Positions 1-9,055 of a stretch of 27,529 nucleotides of DNA are shown piece after piece. The stretch comes from Promethearchaeota archaeon (GTDB lineage: Archaea > Asgardarchaeota > Lokiarchaeia > Sigynarchaeales > SOKP01): the NCBI GenBank assembly GCA_013375495.1, contig JABXKC010000041.1, forward strand, positions 1 to 27,529, written 5' to 3'. The translations under genes and the position numbers were made by a program. Below the pieces are notes generated by a model that searched no databases, was not told where the DNA came from, and was given only the letters and a program-made list of their open reading frames with translations. The first letter of the stretch is position 1, and every line of letters starts with the position of its first letter.

Positions 1-372
1 AACTGTACAATTATTGATTATGAAATATACGCTGGAATTCTGTATATCAATGCAATATTCAAAAGTGTTATCGACATCAATCGTTACATTTTCGATAATG
101 TAAGGATTGACTTGAGCCCCATTACCTCCTCCAAACCACGCCTCTCCTTCAGCCCAGGTCCAATTGTTAACTCCCGTATCATCAATTTCAATCGGGGATG
201 TCAATTCCCAAAAGCTTGAGCTTTTTAAACTTTTTGTATAGTTCTTTATCTCAGCATCATTATTAAAATCAATAGGATTAAAATTGACCTTAATCTGAGG
301 TAAACTAAATAAAAGTAATATACACATTCCTATAAGAGAAAGTAAAATTATTTTATTCCTTTTATATTTCAT
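1..372 (-). CDS. Secreted NosD-like beta-helix protein, N-terminal fragment (partial)
   Basis: The reading frame stays open from an ATG at 372 to the window edge (124 codons), so the C-terminus is missing. The first ~26 residues are a short basic stretch (MKYKRNK) and a hydrophobic segment (IILLSLIGMCILLLFSL), fitting a signal peptide or membrane anchor. Next comes a module with the pattern I-D-x-G-x-N-N-W-x-W-A, a glycine-rich loop, N-P-Y-I-I-E-N-V-T-I-D and C-I-D-I-x-N-S, leading into a beta-helix rung (YFIINNCTV). The same module occurs twice in the 1960-aa protein at 13447-19329, so both belong to one family of exported right-handed beta-helix proteins. Such repeats often bind or process carbohydrate, but the substrate here is unknown. 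A GGGAG ribosome binding site lies 5 nt upstream of the ATG. Whether Ig-like domains follow cannot be seen. Confidence 0.8.
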   Translation of the reverse strand, partial: MKYKRNKIILLSLIGMCILLLFSLPQIKVNFNPIDFNNDAEIKNYTKSLKSSSFWELTSPIEIDDTGVNNWTWAEGEAWFGGGNGAQVNPYIIENVTIDVDNTFEYCIDIQNSSVYFIINNCTV

Positions 373-377
373 ATTTT

Positions 378-382
378 CTCCC
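378..382 (-). promoter_or_regulatory. Ribosome binding site GGGAG of the partial beta-helix gene
   Basis: On the minus strand GGGAG lies 5 nt before the ATG at 372. This purine-rich match to the anti-Shine-Dalgarno sequence supports that start codon. Confidence 0.5.
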
Positions 383-528
383 ATCTATGACTTATATACT
401 TGCTAAAATAGTATTTAAATCTAATGACATAATTTACCCCCATCTCTTAGATTATTACCACCAACTTATAGAATAGAAGAAAAAGGCGCTTAATATTATT
501 AGCGTTGAAATTAGATTACTAATCCAGT

Positions 529-557
529 TAAAAAGAAGGTTTATAAAAAGAAGTTTA
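529..557 (-). terminator. T-rich terminator of the pirin gene
   Basis: On the minus strand, just after the pirin stop codon, the RNA would contain two U-rich runs (CTTCTTTTT, then ACCTTCTTTTT) within about 30 nt. Archaeal RNA polymerase often terminates at U-tracts without a stable hairpin, and no strong stem is seen here. Confidence 0.4.
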
Positions 558-562
558 AGTGA

Positions 563-1420
563 TTATTTATGTTTAATGAAGGTACCCGTACTATATTCAT
601 TAAAAGCTATTCTTAATTCCTCTTCAGTGTTCATTACTATAGGACCTCTCCAGGCTACAGGTTCTCCTATTGGCTTACCAGAAATCAGTAGAAATCTAAC
701 GGGTTTATCTTTGGTTTGTATTTCAACATTATCGCCCTCTTTAAAAATGACAAGGTGTTCCGGTCCAATAATCTCATCGTTGATCGGATCAAAAATCGCT
801 TCTCCTTCAATAACATAAGCAAAAACATTATGTGTATTATCTATTGGGTGTTTAAATTCAGAATTTGGTTCTATGGAGACATCTAAATATTCAGGATCGG
901 TTATTATATCTTGTACGGGACCGTTGACGCCGTTTACCTCACCACAGATTATTTTGATTCTCACACTATCATTTACAATAACTTCGGGAATCTGTTCTTT
1001 TTTAATATCACGATAGCGTGGATCCATCATTTTATGAGACGCAGGAAGATTTGCCCACAATTGAAAGCCAGCTAAGACAGGATCATTTACATTTTTCTTC
1101 GGCATCTCTTGATGTATTATACCACTCCCCGCAGTCATCCACTGAACATCACCAGCCCCGATAACTCCTTTATTGTCCATGCTGTCTCCATGTTCTACTT
1201 GACCATGAAGCATGTAAGTGATCGTTTCTATTCCCCGATGTGGATGCCATGGAAATCCTGCTAAATAATCGTTTGAATCATCTGAATGAAAATCGTCTAA
1301 AAGCAAAAATGGATCTAATATAGGATCAGCGTATCCAAACGCTCGTTTTAACCTAACCCCCGCCCCTTCCATTGTTGATCTACTTTTTAGAGTTACTCCT
1401 ACTTTTCGAATTTTTGACAT
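563..1420 (-). CDS. Pirin family protein (bicupin)
   Basis: The 285-aa length matches the pirin family (about 230-300 aa). The N-terminal cupin contains F-P-W-H-P-H-R-G-I-E-T at 56-66 and G-I-I-H-Q-E-M at 100-106. The expected metal ligands of pirin are therefore present at His59, His61, His103 and Glu105. The second cupin (about 175-275) is more divergent, as usual. Family members are non-haem iron proteins; some bacterial ones show quercetin 2,3-dioxygenase activity and human pirin acts as a redox-sensitive transcription cofactor. The role in archaea is not established. There is no signal peptide, so it is likely cytoplasmic. The ATG at 1420 follows a weak GAGAT purine stretch. The gene stands alone; grpE lies about 190 bp upstream on the same strand with its own T-rich end, so co-transcription is unlikely. 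Confidence 0.92.
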   Translation of the reverse strand: MSKIRKVGVTLKSRSTMEGAGVRLKRAFGYADPILDPFLLLDDFHSDDSNDYLAGFPWHPHRGIETITYMLHGQVEHGDSMDNKGVIGAGDVQWMTAGSGIIHQEMPKKNVNDPVLAGFQLWANLPASHKMMDPRYRDIKKEQIPEVIVNDSVRIKIICGEVNGVNGPVQDIITDPEYLDVSIEPNSEFKHPIDNTHNVFAYVIEGEAIFDPINDEIIGPEHLVIFKEGDNVEIQTKDKPVRFLLISGKPIGEPVAWRGPIVMNTEEELRIAFNEYSTGTFIKHK

Positions 1421-1607
1421 TATGTATCTCTTTTATTTAAAATATTACTTATTATACTAAGTATACATATCAAAACTCAAGTAATAAAAATTAGTTATTA
1501 TAATTCATAATGTAATCTCGCTACTAATATTGAATTTATAAATTGTTGCTTATATTAAATAAGAAAAAGATTTGAGAAGGAAAGTTCGTAAGAATTCGAA
1601 ATTTTTA

Positions 1608-2468
<861 letters not shown>

Positions 2469-2486
2469 TTTCGCAGACAATAAATA

Positions 2487-2495
2487 TTCTATAAG
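2487..2495 (-). promoter_or_regulatory. Putative TATA box of grpE
   Basis: The minus strand reads CTTATAGAA preceded by an A-rich stretch resembling a BRE. Its centre lies about 23 nt upstream of the ATG at 2468, which would place transcription start at or next to the start codon (leaderless mRNA). Motif match only. Confidence 0.35.
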
Positions 2496-2497
2496 TT

Positions 2498-2520
2498 TTT
2501 TTACGCTTAGTTCGTAAAAA
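2498..2520. promoter_or_regulatory. Inverted repeat in grpE-dnaK control region, candidate operator
   Basis: The sequence TTTTTACG, a 7-nt spacer CTTAGTT, then CGTAAAAA forms a perfect 8-bp dyad. It overlaps the position expected for the BRE of the grpE promoter, where a bound dimeric regulator would block TFB. Archaeal heat-shock repressors such as Phr act this way, but this sequence is not the published Phr site. It could also be a chance A/T-rich palindrome; the ACG/CGT core makes that less likely. Confidence 0.4.
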
Positions 2521-2623
2521 TTGTATATTTTAATGCGTTAGGGTAATTTTAGTAAATTATAATAAAATAAAATTTTTATTATTTTTTGTGATTTATAGAT
2601 CATTATAAGAAAAATTTAATTTT

Positions 2624-2638
2624 AAAGATAAATTATAA
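2624..2638 (+). promoter_or_regulatory. Putative BRE/TATA of dnaK
   Basis: AAAGAT followed by AATTATAA lies about 65 nt before the dnaK ATG, predicting a 5' leader of about 40 nt that would include the GTGAT ribosome binding site. The region is uniformly A/T-rich, so other positions are possible. Confidence 0.3.
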
Positions 2639-2686
2639 TCATAATAGAATATACTCAGAAAAAAATAGCTTAATCGAATGAATTTA

Positions 2687-2691
2687 GTGAT
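2687..2691 (+). promoter_or_regulatory. Ribosome binding site GTGAT of dnaK
   Basis: GTGAT, complementary to the archaeal 16S rRNA 3' end (ATCAC), sits 8 nt before the ATG at 2700 and supports this start. Confidence 0.6.
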
Positions 2692-2699
2692 TATTTATT

Positions 2700-4706
2700 A
2701 TGAGTGAAGAAAGTAAACCAAAGAGAAAGGAAAAAATCATTGGTATAGACTTAGGAACGTCAAACAGTGCGTGTGCGGTTTTAAGCGGTACTGGACAACC
2801 GGAAATTATTCCTGCTGCCGAGGGACGAACCTTAGGAGGTAAGGCATTTCCATCGTATGTGGCATTTGATGAAAGTGGGAGAAAAATTGTGGGAGAACCT
2901 GCTAGAAGACAGGCAGTATCTAATCCTGACGGAACAGTTACAGCAATAAAGCGTAAGATGGGTTTATCATATAAGGCTAAAATAAAAGTAGGAGCAGAGT
3001 GGAAAGAATTCGCTCCTGAAGAAATCTCTGCAATGATTCTCAAGAAAATAAAGAACGATGCAAGCTCTTACCTTGGCGAAGAAGTAAAAAAAGCTGTTAT
3101 TACAGTTCCTGCATATTTCAACGATGCCCAGAGAACTGCCACTAAGAATGCTGGTGAGATCGCTGGTCTTGAGGTCGTGCGGATGATTAATGAACCTACA
3201 GCGGCTTGTTTAGCATACGGTCTCGATAAAGACACAAAAGGAAAGCTCTTAAAAATATGTGTTTTAGATTTAGGTGGAGGAACCTTCGATATAACGATAA
3301 TGGAGTATGGAGCCGGCGTCGTAGAAGTTATGTCTACTGCGGGAGATACTCAACTCGGGGGTACTGACATGGACAACGCTATAATTGATTGGGTATCTGG
3401 TAACTTTCAAAAGAAAGAAGGGATCGATCTTAAGGGAGATAGTAAAGCAATGATAAGAATTAAAGATGCAGCCGAGAAAGCAAAAATCGAATTATCTACC
3501 ACTCTAAGTACTCAAATTAACTTACCTTATATTACTCAAAAAGATGGAAACCCAGTTCACATCGAAGTTGAATTGACAAGAGCAAATTTAGAGCAGTTAA
3601 TTGAACCCACCTTAAGAAGGTTGGATCCAATTATGAAGAGAGCTATTTCTGATGCTAAGATGCCAGCAAATAGCATGGATAAAATTATTTTAGTTGGTGG
3701 CCCAACAAGAATGCCCTCCGTTCAGAAGAGATTTAAAGACTTCTTTGGTAAAGAACCAGAACATTCCGTTGACCCTATGGAATGCGTTGCTATTGGAGCT
3801 TCAATTCAAGGTGGAATAATAGCTGGTGATGTTGATGATCTATTATTATTAGATGTCACACCTCTATCTTTAGGTGTTGAAACTTTAGGAGGAGTATTTA
3901 CAAAATTAATTGAAAGAAATTCTACTATTCCAACTGAAAAACAGCAGATTTTTAGTACAGCAGCAGACAATCAACCTGCCGTAACAATTAATGTTTTACA
4001 AGGAGAGCGAGCAATGGCAAAAGATAATATCCCTTTAGGAATGTTTCATCTTACTGGTATACCACCAGCTCCTCGAGGAATTCCACAAATCGAAGTTAAA
4101 TTCTCGATTGATGCTGATGGTATCGTTCACGTCACTGCTAAAGATTTAGGGACAGGTAAGGAAACGGGTATTACAGTTACCGGAGCAAAAGGCTTAACAC
4201 CCGAAGAAATCGAAGAGAAAGTAAGAAACGCAGAACAATTTGAAGAAGAAGACAAGAAAGTTAAAGAATTGATTGAAGCTAAAAATAACGCAGACTCGAT
4301 GATCTACCAAACTAAAAAATTGATGGAAGACAATAAGGATAAGATCGAAGAAAATGAAAAAACTGCAATTGAATCAGCAATCAAATCTCTCGAAGAAGAT
4401 ATTAAAACAGACGATCTTCAGAGAATTAAGTTAGGCGTCGAAAATTTACAAAAGTCTATGCATAGCTTTTCTGAAAGAATTTATTCGCAACAGGCACAAG
4501 ACCAAGTCTATCAACAGGCAGCTCAACAAGCCCAACAAGCAGCGAGTGGGATGGGAGGGATGCCTCCTGGAGGAATGGGAGGAGTTCCACCTGGAGATAT
4601 GGGAGGTGCTGGTGCTGGCGGAGCGTCTTATAAAAAAGATAAAGACAAAAAAGATAAGGATAAAAAGAAAGTAGTAGACGTAGATTGGGAAGAATCCGAC
4701 GAATAA
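2700..4706 (+). CDS. dnaK: DnaK, Hsp70 chaperone
   Basis: DnaK is the ATP-driven chaperone that binds exposed hydrophobic stretches of client proteins. The 668-aa length is normal for the family (about 600-640) plus a longer tail. The ATPase domain shows [10 protein letters not shown] (14-23), [10 protein letters not shown] (136-145), [11 protein letters not shown] (164-174), D-L-G-G-G-T-F-D (190-197) and [10 protein letters not shown] (330-339). The conserved interdomain linker is [13 protein letters not shown] (380-392), followed by the substrate-binding beta domain and helical lid. The C-terminus has a Gly/Met/Pro-rich stretch and a Lys/Asp run ending D-V-D-W-E-E-S-D-E, comparable to the acidic end of bacterial DnaK. 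The sequence is clearly bacterial-type; archaeal dnaK genes are generally explained by transfer from bacteria. Divergent grpE and downstream dnaJ complete the system. Confidence 0.98.
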   Translation: MSEESKPKRKEKIIGIDLGTSNSACAVLSGTGQPEIIPAAEGRTLGGKAFPSYVAFDESGRKIVGEPARRQAVSNPDGTVTAIKRKMGLSYKAKIKVGAEWKEFAPEEISAMILKKIKNDASSYLGEEVKKAVITVPAYFNDAQRTATKNAGEIAGLEVVRMINEPTAACLAYGLDKDTKGKLLKICVLDLGGGTFDITIMEYGAGVVEVMSTAGDTQLGGTDMDNAIIDWVSGNFQKKEGIDLKGDSKAMIRIKDAAEKAKIELSTTLSTQINLPYITQKDGNPVHIEVELTRANLEQLIEPTLRRLDPIMKRAISDAKMPANSMDKIILVGGPTRMPSVQKRFKDFFGKEPEHSVDPMECVAIGASIQGGIIAGDVDDLLLLDVTPLSLGVETLGGVFTKLIERNSTIPTEKQQIFSTAADNQPAVTINVLQGERAMAKDNIPLGMFHLTGIPPAPRGIPQIEVKFSIDADGIVHVTAKDLGTGKETGITVTGAKGLTPEEIEEKVRNAEQFEEEDKKVKELIEAKNNADSMIYQTKKLMEDNKDKIEENEKTAIESAIKSLEEDIKTDDLQRIKLGVENLQKSMHSFSERIYSQQAQDQVYQQAAQQAQQAASGMGGMPPGGMGGVPPGDMGGAGAGGASYKKDKDKKDKDKKKVVDVDWEESDE

Positions 4707-4732
4707 CTTCTAGCTTATACCTGAAATAACTC

Positions 4733-4768
4733 CATTTTATTTCTTTTTCTTATATTTAAGTTTTTTAT
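4733..4768 (+). terminator. T-rich termination region after dnaK
   Basis: TTTTATTTCTTTTTCTT followed by a six-T run lies 25-60 nt after the dnaK stop. U-tracts of this kind serve as archaeal intrinsic terminators. With the promoter just downstream, it suggests dnaK and dnaJ are at least partly separate transcripts. Confidence 0.4.
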
Positions 4769-4781
4769 CATTATTATTTTT

Positions 4782-4796
4782 TAAAAGTTTATATAT
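4782..4796 (+). promoter_or_regulatory. Archaeal promoter (BRE + TATA box) of dnaJ
   Basis: TAAAAG followed directly by TTTATATAT is close to the archaeal BRE/TATA consensus. It would start transcription near 4815-4822, leaving a leader of about 75 nt. A second, closer element (CTTATAAG, 4865-4872) could instead give a nearly leaderless mRNA. Confidence 0.5.
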
Positions 4797-4896
4797 CTCT
4801 TTTTAGATAAGCTAATACCTAAAAAGATAAATTTCATAATTAATTTTATTTAATAGAATTTAAACTTATAAGAGATCATAACGTGGCAATTAGATA

Positions 4897-6030
4897 ATGA
4901 GTTCAAATAAAAAACGAGATTACTACGAAGTATTAGGAGTAGAAAAGAACGCGAGTGAGAACGACATTAAACTTGCTTATAGGCGTTTAGCAAGGAAGCT
5001 CCATCCAGATCTTAATAAAACAGACCCTAAAGCCAAAGAGAAGTTTATTGAGCTTCAAGAGGCTTATGAAGTGTTAAGCGACGCTAATAAGAAAAGTAAC
5101 TACGATAGATATGGTTTTAGTGGCGTTGATGTAGATATGAGTAGTTTTATGAGAGGAGGAATTCCAGGCATTGATGAATTACTTCGATCTATTTTTGGAG
5201 GTGGTGGATCTATCTTTGGAGGAGAAGATTTTGGATTTGGCAGTATTTTTGGTTCAAGAGGTAGACAAAGATCAGCTCCACGTCGAGAAGTTGGACAAGA
5301 TATCGAGGATTTTATTGAAATTTCATTTGAAGAAGCGATGTTTGGTTCGAAAAAGGATGTAGTTATTCAAAGATACACCCCTTGCGACGAGTGTGAGGGA
5401 ACTGGTGCCGAGGATCCTTCAAGTATAAAGACATGTCCTGAATGCGAAGGTGCAGGTCGAGTGAGAAAAATGACTCAATCTGGTTTTGGTACAATCATTC
5501 GTGAAGCGGAATGCTATACTTGTAATGGTACAGGCAAAATAATTAAGAAGAAATGTCCAGTATGCAATGGTAAGAAAGTAGTTGCAGAAACTAAGACTAT
5601 TCACGTAAGCACACCTCCTGGTGTAGAAAATGGCGTCCACTTAAAAGTTCAAGGCGCAGGTCACATCCCATCTAGCAGAGCCATTCCAGGTGATCTCTAT
5701 TTAGGTATAAGAGTTGACGATAACGAGCAATTTATACGTCGTGGAAACGATCTTTTTACTCAAATTAACATCGATATCGTTACGGCTATTTTAGGTGGAG
5801 AAATAAATGTTCCAACATTAGACTATAAAAATGAAAAAATAACTGAAAAGGAATTAAAAATACCTCCTGGAACTCAACATGGGACCGAATTCAGAATTAA
5901 AAATAGGGGTGCTACTTATCTTCGTGGGAAAGGTAAAGGGGATCAATACATCGTAATTACCGTAGAAATTCCAAAGAAAGTTACTGAGGAACAAAGAAAA
6001 TTGTTAGAGAAATTCAAAGATCTAAATTAG
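4897..6030 (+). CDS. dnaJ: DnaJ, Hsp40 co-chaperone (type I)
   Basis: DnaJ delivers unfolded clients to DnaK and stimulates its ATPase. The 377-aa length is typical. Order of parts: J domain at 7-73 with the essential H-P-D at 36-38; a Gly/Phe-rich region at about 83-122; the zinc-binding domain with four C-x-x-C motifs at Cys163/166, 180/183, 206/209 and 220/223; then the C-terminal client-binding domain (P-P-G-V-E-N-G onward). The first three zinc motifs have the usual C-x-x-C-x-G-x-G form; the fourth reads C-P-V-C-N-G-K-K, missing its last glycine, which should not affect metal binding. Tandem stop codons (TAG TAA) end the gene, and the convergent neighbour's stop is only 6 bp away. dnaJ runs in the same direction as dnaK, 190 bp downstream. 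Confidence 0.97.
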   Translation: MSSNKKRDYYEVLGVEKNASENDIKLAYRRLARKLHPDLNKTDPKAKEKFIELQEAYEVLSDANKKSNYDRYGFSGVDVDMSSFMRGGIPGIDELLRSIFGGGGSIFGGEDFGFGSIFGSRGRQRSAPRREVGQDIEDFIEISFEEAMFGSKKDVVIQRYTPCDECEGTGAEDPSSIKTCPECEGAGRVRKMTQSGFGTIIREAECYTCNGTGKIIKKKCPVCNGKKVVAETKTIHVSTPPGVENGVHLKVQGAGHIPSSRAIPGDLYLGIRVDDNEQFIRRGNDLFTQINIDIVTAILGGEINVPTLDYKNEKITEKELKIPPGTQHGTEFRIKNRGATYLRGKGKGDQYIVITVEIPKKVTEEQRKLLEKFKDLN

Positions 6031-6036
6031 TAACAA

Positions 6037-6537
6037 CTAATCTCTATTAAGTCTTTTTTGATCAGCAAGTGTAATTTCAATCGCTTTTACTTCTGCTCTT
6101 GATTTAATTCTTGTATTACGCTGTAAATTTTCTAGAATTTTCTTTTCGTTGTAACCCATATTATATAGTTGTATAAAATTTTCAACTGCGCGTTCGTTGA
6201 GAAATATATACCGGTTATTCAGAAACACTACCAACCATTTTTTTTTCTTCTGATTTTTAGATAACGAGAATAAAATCTTCCTAACATCGTCTAAAGGGCG
6301 CTCTAATTTATTAGAAATTTCTTTATCACTTATAATTGGATATGCCCGAATAATTTTTAGAAGTTTTTTCTTAGAAGAAAGTGAAATTAAAAAAGATACT
6401 AAGAATACTACGAAAACAAAACTTGATAGGTATAGTCCCCATAATCGATTATTAAGATAGATAATTAGGATAATTCCTAATGTGATATACTTTAGGACTG
6501 TTTTTAGGTACTTAATAAATCTCGATATAAGGGTCAC
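6037..6537 (-). CDS. Membrane-anchored winged-helix-like protein, coupled to HhH-BRO1 gene
   Basis: 166 aa, not a recognised family. The N-terminus has two hydrophobic segments (about 15-29 and 32-52) that would form a membrane hairpin. The cytoplasmic part (about 56-115) reads like a winged helix: helix L-L-K-I-I-R-A-Y-P, then D-K-E-I-S-N-K-L, a recognition-like helix L-D-D-V-R-K-I-L-F-S-L, and two beta strands (W-L-V-V-F-L / R-Y-I-F-L). A Lys-rich stretch (KNQKKKK) lies before the wing. A further helical stretch ends the protein. The start is GTG, overlapping the TGA stop of the upstream 664-aa gene as GTGA; this 4-nt overlap indicates translational coupling and joint expression. It may be a membrane-bound regulator or an adaptor using the winged helix for protein contacts. 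It is convergent with dnaJ. Confidence 0.75.
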   Translation of the reverse strand: MTLISRFIKYLKTVLKYITLGIILIIYLNNRLWGLYLSSFVFVVFLVSFLISLSSKKKLLKIIRAYPIISDKEISNKLERPLDDVRKILFSLSKNQKKKKWLVVFLNNRYIFLNERAVENFIQLYNMGYNEKKILENLQRNTRIKSRAEVKAIEITLADQKRLNRD

Positions 6538-8528
6538 CTTACAGTAGTTTCAATTAACGATGATTTAAGTTTATTGCGTTCTTTTTTATTCTCAGGAGCC
6601 CTAAGGTTTTGCATTGCACTCTCAATGGATTCAAGTTTTATTGAATATTTTTCGAAGAGCTCGGTAAAACTGTTAATATCGATATCGTTATTCTCATAGA
6701 GAATCTTTAATTGTTTTATAGTTCGACCGACGCCTGCTTTATTGTTTCTTAATTCCTCTACTTTACTAAAGTTTACTATAACATCAGATATCAATTTCTT
6801 ATAACGCAAATACGCGTCGAAATTAAGATCTGTTTGTTTGTAGTGGGTTAAGAAACTAGTTGTTCTTGGGATAAATGGCGCCAGATTTTCAGGAACAATT
6901 ATAAGTGGTTCCGGATCTTGAATATTTAATGCTTCCATCTCGTCTATAAGCTCTACATCGTTTTCTATAATATAATCATTTACTATTGACAAATTGTTTT
7001 TTAGGCAATCTTTCTCAACTGGGTTTAGTGCTTCTTGTAGCATGTTTTCCCATAAATTTTCTGCTTGATGGTAATAATAATTTGATTTCTTCTGTAAGTT
7101 TTCTACTCTTTCTTCATCTATTTCCTCAGGTGAAAATATAAATAAGGATTTCGCTTTCAAATGACAAGCTCTGCCGATATCATATTGATATTGAGCTTTA
7201 TACTGATTTTCCTTGATTTTATCGTATCTCTTAGCAAACGCTAATCGTTTGGTCAATGCGCTCAATCCTGCTGATAACTTCGCTGCCATGGAATAATTTC
7301 TTTTATTTTCTTCACTTGTAGTAGCGAGAGCTTGAGCAAATATTCGAGATTCTTCAGAATTTAATTCAAGGTTCTCAACAGATAATGTAAAACCTCTATT
7401 TTCCTGTCTAGTACATGCAGCACTGAAATATGCAGCAGTTTTATACATCTTACTACATTCTACCATAGCGACTATTGCGTTTTCCATTAAATATTCTGCT
7501 TCGTATTTTCTAGAAAGAATTGAATACGCTTGCGCTGAAACCCATAACACGCGCGAACACTCAAATATTAAATCCCATATTTTAATTTCTTTTTTTTCCA
7601 AAGGATCATAGAAAGTATTAGAAATCTCTAGTTCTTTAAGGATCTTGATTTGGCTTTGGGTTTTATAATTCATATTTAGGATTTTTACATATTCTAAAAC
7701 ATAATTAAGCTCAGAAAAGGAGAACTCTTTATTTTTCCATAGTGCTTCTTCTAAATTCTTAATTTTATAGTGTAAAAAGCGAATTTTTTGCATTGTTCCT
7801 AAAGGAAAAAAGGTTTTCAGAATTGATGTACTGCGTATCGGTGTCTTTTTTTGACCAGTTTTTGTGTCGATAACAGAACGGGCTTTATTAGTCGACTTAA
7901 CGTTAATATCCTGCATTTTTTGATATGTTCCTTCCTTTTTTGGACTTTGAGTTTTAACAGCTACTTTTTGAGGATATTTCATACTTTTTAACTTTGGTGT
8001 AAGAGTAACTTTTTTTAGTTTTGAGTCGTGTGGAATTTTAATTTCTTCTTTTTGTTTAAGGGATATAACTTCTACAATATCTTCATCTCTCTCGTTTCTC
8101 CTCATACTCTCAAGATATTGATTCGCAATATCGATGTACCTTTTTGCATTCGATATTTCGATCCCCTTTAATAAGGAAATCTCTTCTACATTGGATGAAG
8201 CGAGTTTCTTTATGGAATCTAAAGAAATCTTGTGACGGTTCGTTCCAAATAGCATTAGATCACAGGCTTTCGTTTCTGCACTTGATACTTTTAGAGGTTT
8301 ATCTTTTTTAATAATACTTTGGATTCTTTCTCTTGTACTCATACTCTTTAGGTGCTTCTTAGCGATTTCGATATACATTTTCGCATTATTAACTCCAATA
8401 CCATCTATTCTAATCAAAATTTCTACAGAAGATGATGCGAGCTTTTCTATGGAATCTATCCCATTCTGTTTCATCCTTTCTGCATTTACTATACCGATAC
8501 CATTAGCTATTTGCATAATTGAGTGCAT
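6534..8528 (-). CDS. Helix-hairpin-helix plus BRO1-like domain protein, paralogue A
   Basis: 664 aa. Residues 5-60 form a helix-hairpin-helix module of the RadA/HhH_5 type (N-G-I-G-x(3)-A-E-R-M-K-x-x-G-I-D-S-I, then I-D-G-I-G-x-x-N-A-K); 84-140 is a degenerate second copy. A basic linker (about 145-237) leads to an all-helical region of about 300 residues. This has the BRO1 landmarks seen in ALIX: a Y-x-K-I-L-x-x-N-x-K helix, F-E-C-S-R-V-L-W-V-S-A-Q-A matching E-K-S-C-V-L-F-N-C-A-A-L, a helix I-F-A-Q-A-L-A near the ALIX L-A-Q-A-Q-E position, and E-N-D-V-E followed by L-N-I-Q-D-P-E-P-L near the end. About 100 helical residues follow. BRO1 domains bind ESCRT-III C-termini in eukaryotes. No ATPase or nuclease motif is seen. 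A GTGAT site supports the ATG. BRO1 assignment is my inference from memory of ALIX. Confidence 0.65.
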   Translation of the reverse strand: MHSIMQIANGIGIVNAERMKQNGIDSIEKLASSSVEILIRIDGIGVNNAKMYIEIAKKHLKSMSTRERIQSIIKKDKPLKVSSAETKACDLMLFGTNRHKISLDSIKKLASSNVEEISLLKGIEISNAKRYIDIANQYLESMRRNERDEDIVEVISLKQKEEIKIPHDSKLKKVTLTPKLKSMKYPQKVAVKTQSPKKEGTYQKMQDINVKSTNKARSVIDTKTGQKKTPIRSTSILKTFFPLGTMQKIRFLHYKIKNLEEALWKNKEFSFSELNYVLEYVKILNMNYKTQSQIKILKELEISNTFYDPLEKKEIKIWDLIFECSRVLWVSAQAYSILSRKYEAEYLMENAIVAMVECSKMYKTAAYFSAACTRQENRGFTLSVENLELNSEESRIFAQALATTSEENKRNYSMAAKLSAGLSALTKRLAFAKRYDKIKENQYKAQYQYDIGRACHLKAKSLFIFSPEEIDEERVENLQKKSNYYYHQAENLWENMLQEALNPVEKDCLKNNLSIVNDYIIENDVELIDEMEALNIQDPEPLIIVPENLAPFIPRTTSFLTHYKQTDLNFDAYLRYKKLISDVIVNFSKVEELRNNKAGVGRTIKQLKILYENNDIDINSFTELFEKYSIKLESIESAMQNLRAPENKKERNKLKSSLIETTVR

Positions 8529-8533
8529 TATTA

Positions 8534-8538
8534 ATCAC
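8534..8538 (-). promoter_or_regulatory. Ribosome binding site GTGAT of HhH-BRO1 paralogue A
   Basis: On the minus strand GTGAT lies 5 nt before the ATG at 8528, the same motif seen before dnaK. It supports the start that includes the complete helix-hairpin-helix module. Confidence 0.5.
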
Positions 8539-8779
8539 ATAATATTGACTTCAATACCTATATTATACTTATTCAATAGTTCATTTTAAACTTAATCATC
8601 CTTCTGAGAAATTTGTTGTAAAGAAAATATGTTTTGTTATATCAAAAAGTAAATTGGTTGATAACAATCGGGGTATAACTTAAGTTATTCTGATACTCTC
8701 AGCTCTCAATTATATAAGGTTTAATAAAATTAAGAAAATAATCTTCTACATATCCAACTTCTTAATCGAATTGTCTATG

Positions 8780-9054
8780 ATGGCAAATAATATAATTGTT
8801 GTTGAGAATTTATTATATGAGTATTAATTAGAATAAGGCATCTTAAAGGAAATATTAGATAGTGCTAAATTTGATTTCGGATTCAAAACTTCATTCACTC
8901 CGGGAGCAAAAGACCTGAATTTGAGGTTTATAAACTAAAAAATATAAATAGTATCTTTGTAACTATTATATTTTATATTTCAAAGAAATAAGCTGAAATT
9001 CTATATTCACTTAAAGAAAACAAGAAACTTCAAATTTATATGCTTGTAGAATGA
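8780..9054 (+). pseudogene. Decayed copy of the 171-aa divergent partner gene (see 11507-12022)
   Basis: Read from the ATG at 8780, the translation aligns without gaps to the intact protein at 11507: M-A-N-N-I-I-V-V-E-N-L-L-Y-E-Y here against M-P-N-K-D-I-N-V-E-N-L-I-R-D-Y there, then G-I-L-K-E-I-L-D-S-A-K-F-D-F-G-F against G-L-L-R-E-K-L-P-S-A-E-V-D-F-G-F. TAA stops interrupt it at 8825, 8834 and 8936. Beyond these a net +2 shift moves the homology to another frame, where L-Y-S-L-K-E-N-K-K-L (from 9001) matches L-N-S-L-K-D-N-K-K-I. Homology ends at the 3' end of the next gene (9056), so only residues 1 to about 90 of 171 remain. This remnant accounts for most of the 527-bp gap at 8529-9055. 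Confidence 0.85.
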
Positions 9055-9055
9055 T

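Noticed and set aside
487..504. Imperfect inverted repeat CGCT ... AGCG downstream of the pirin gene
   Set aside because: Only four perfect pairs at each end with mismatches inside; the nearby U-tracts explain termination better.
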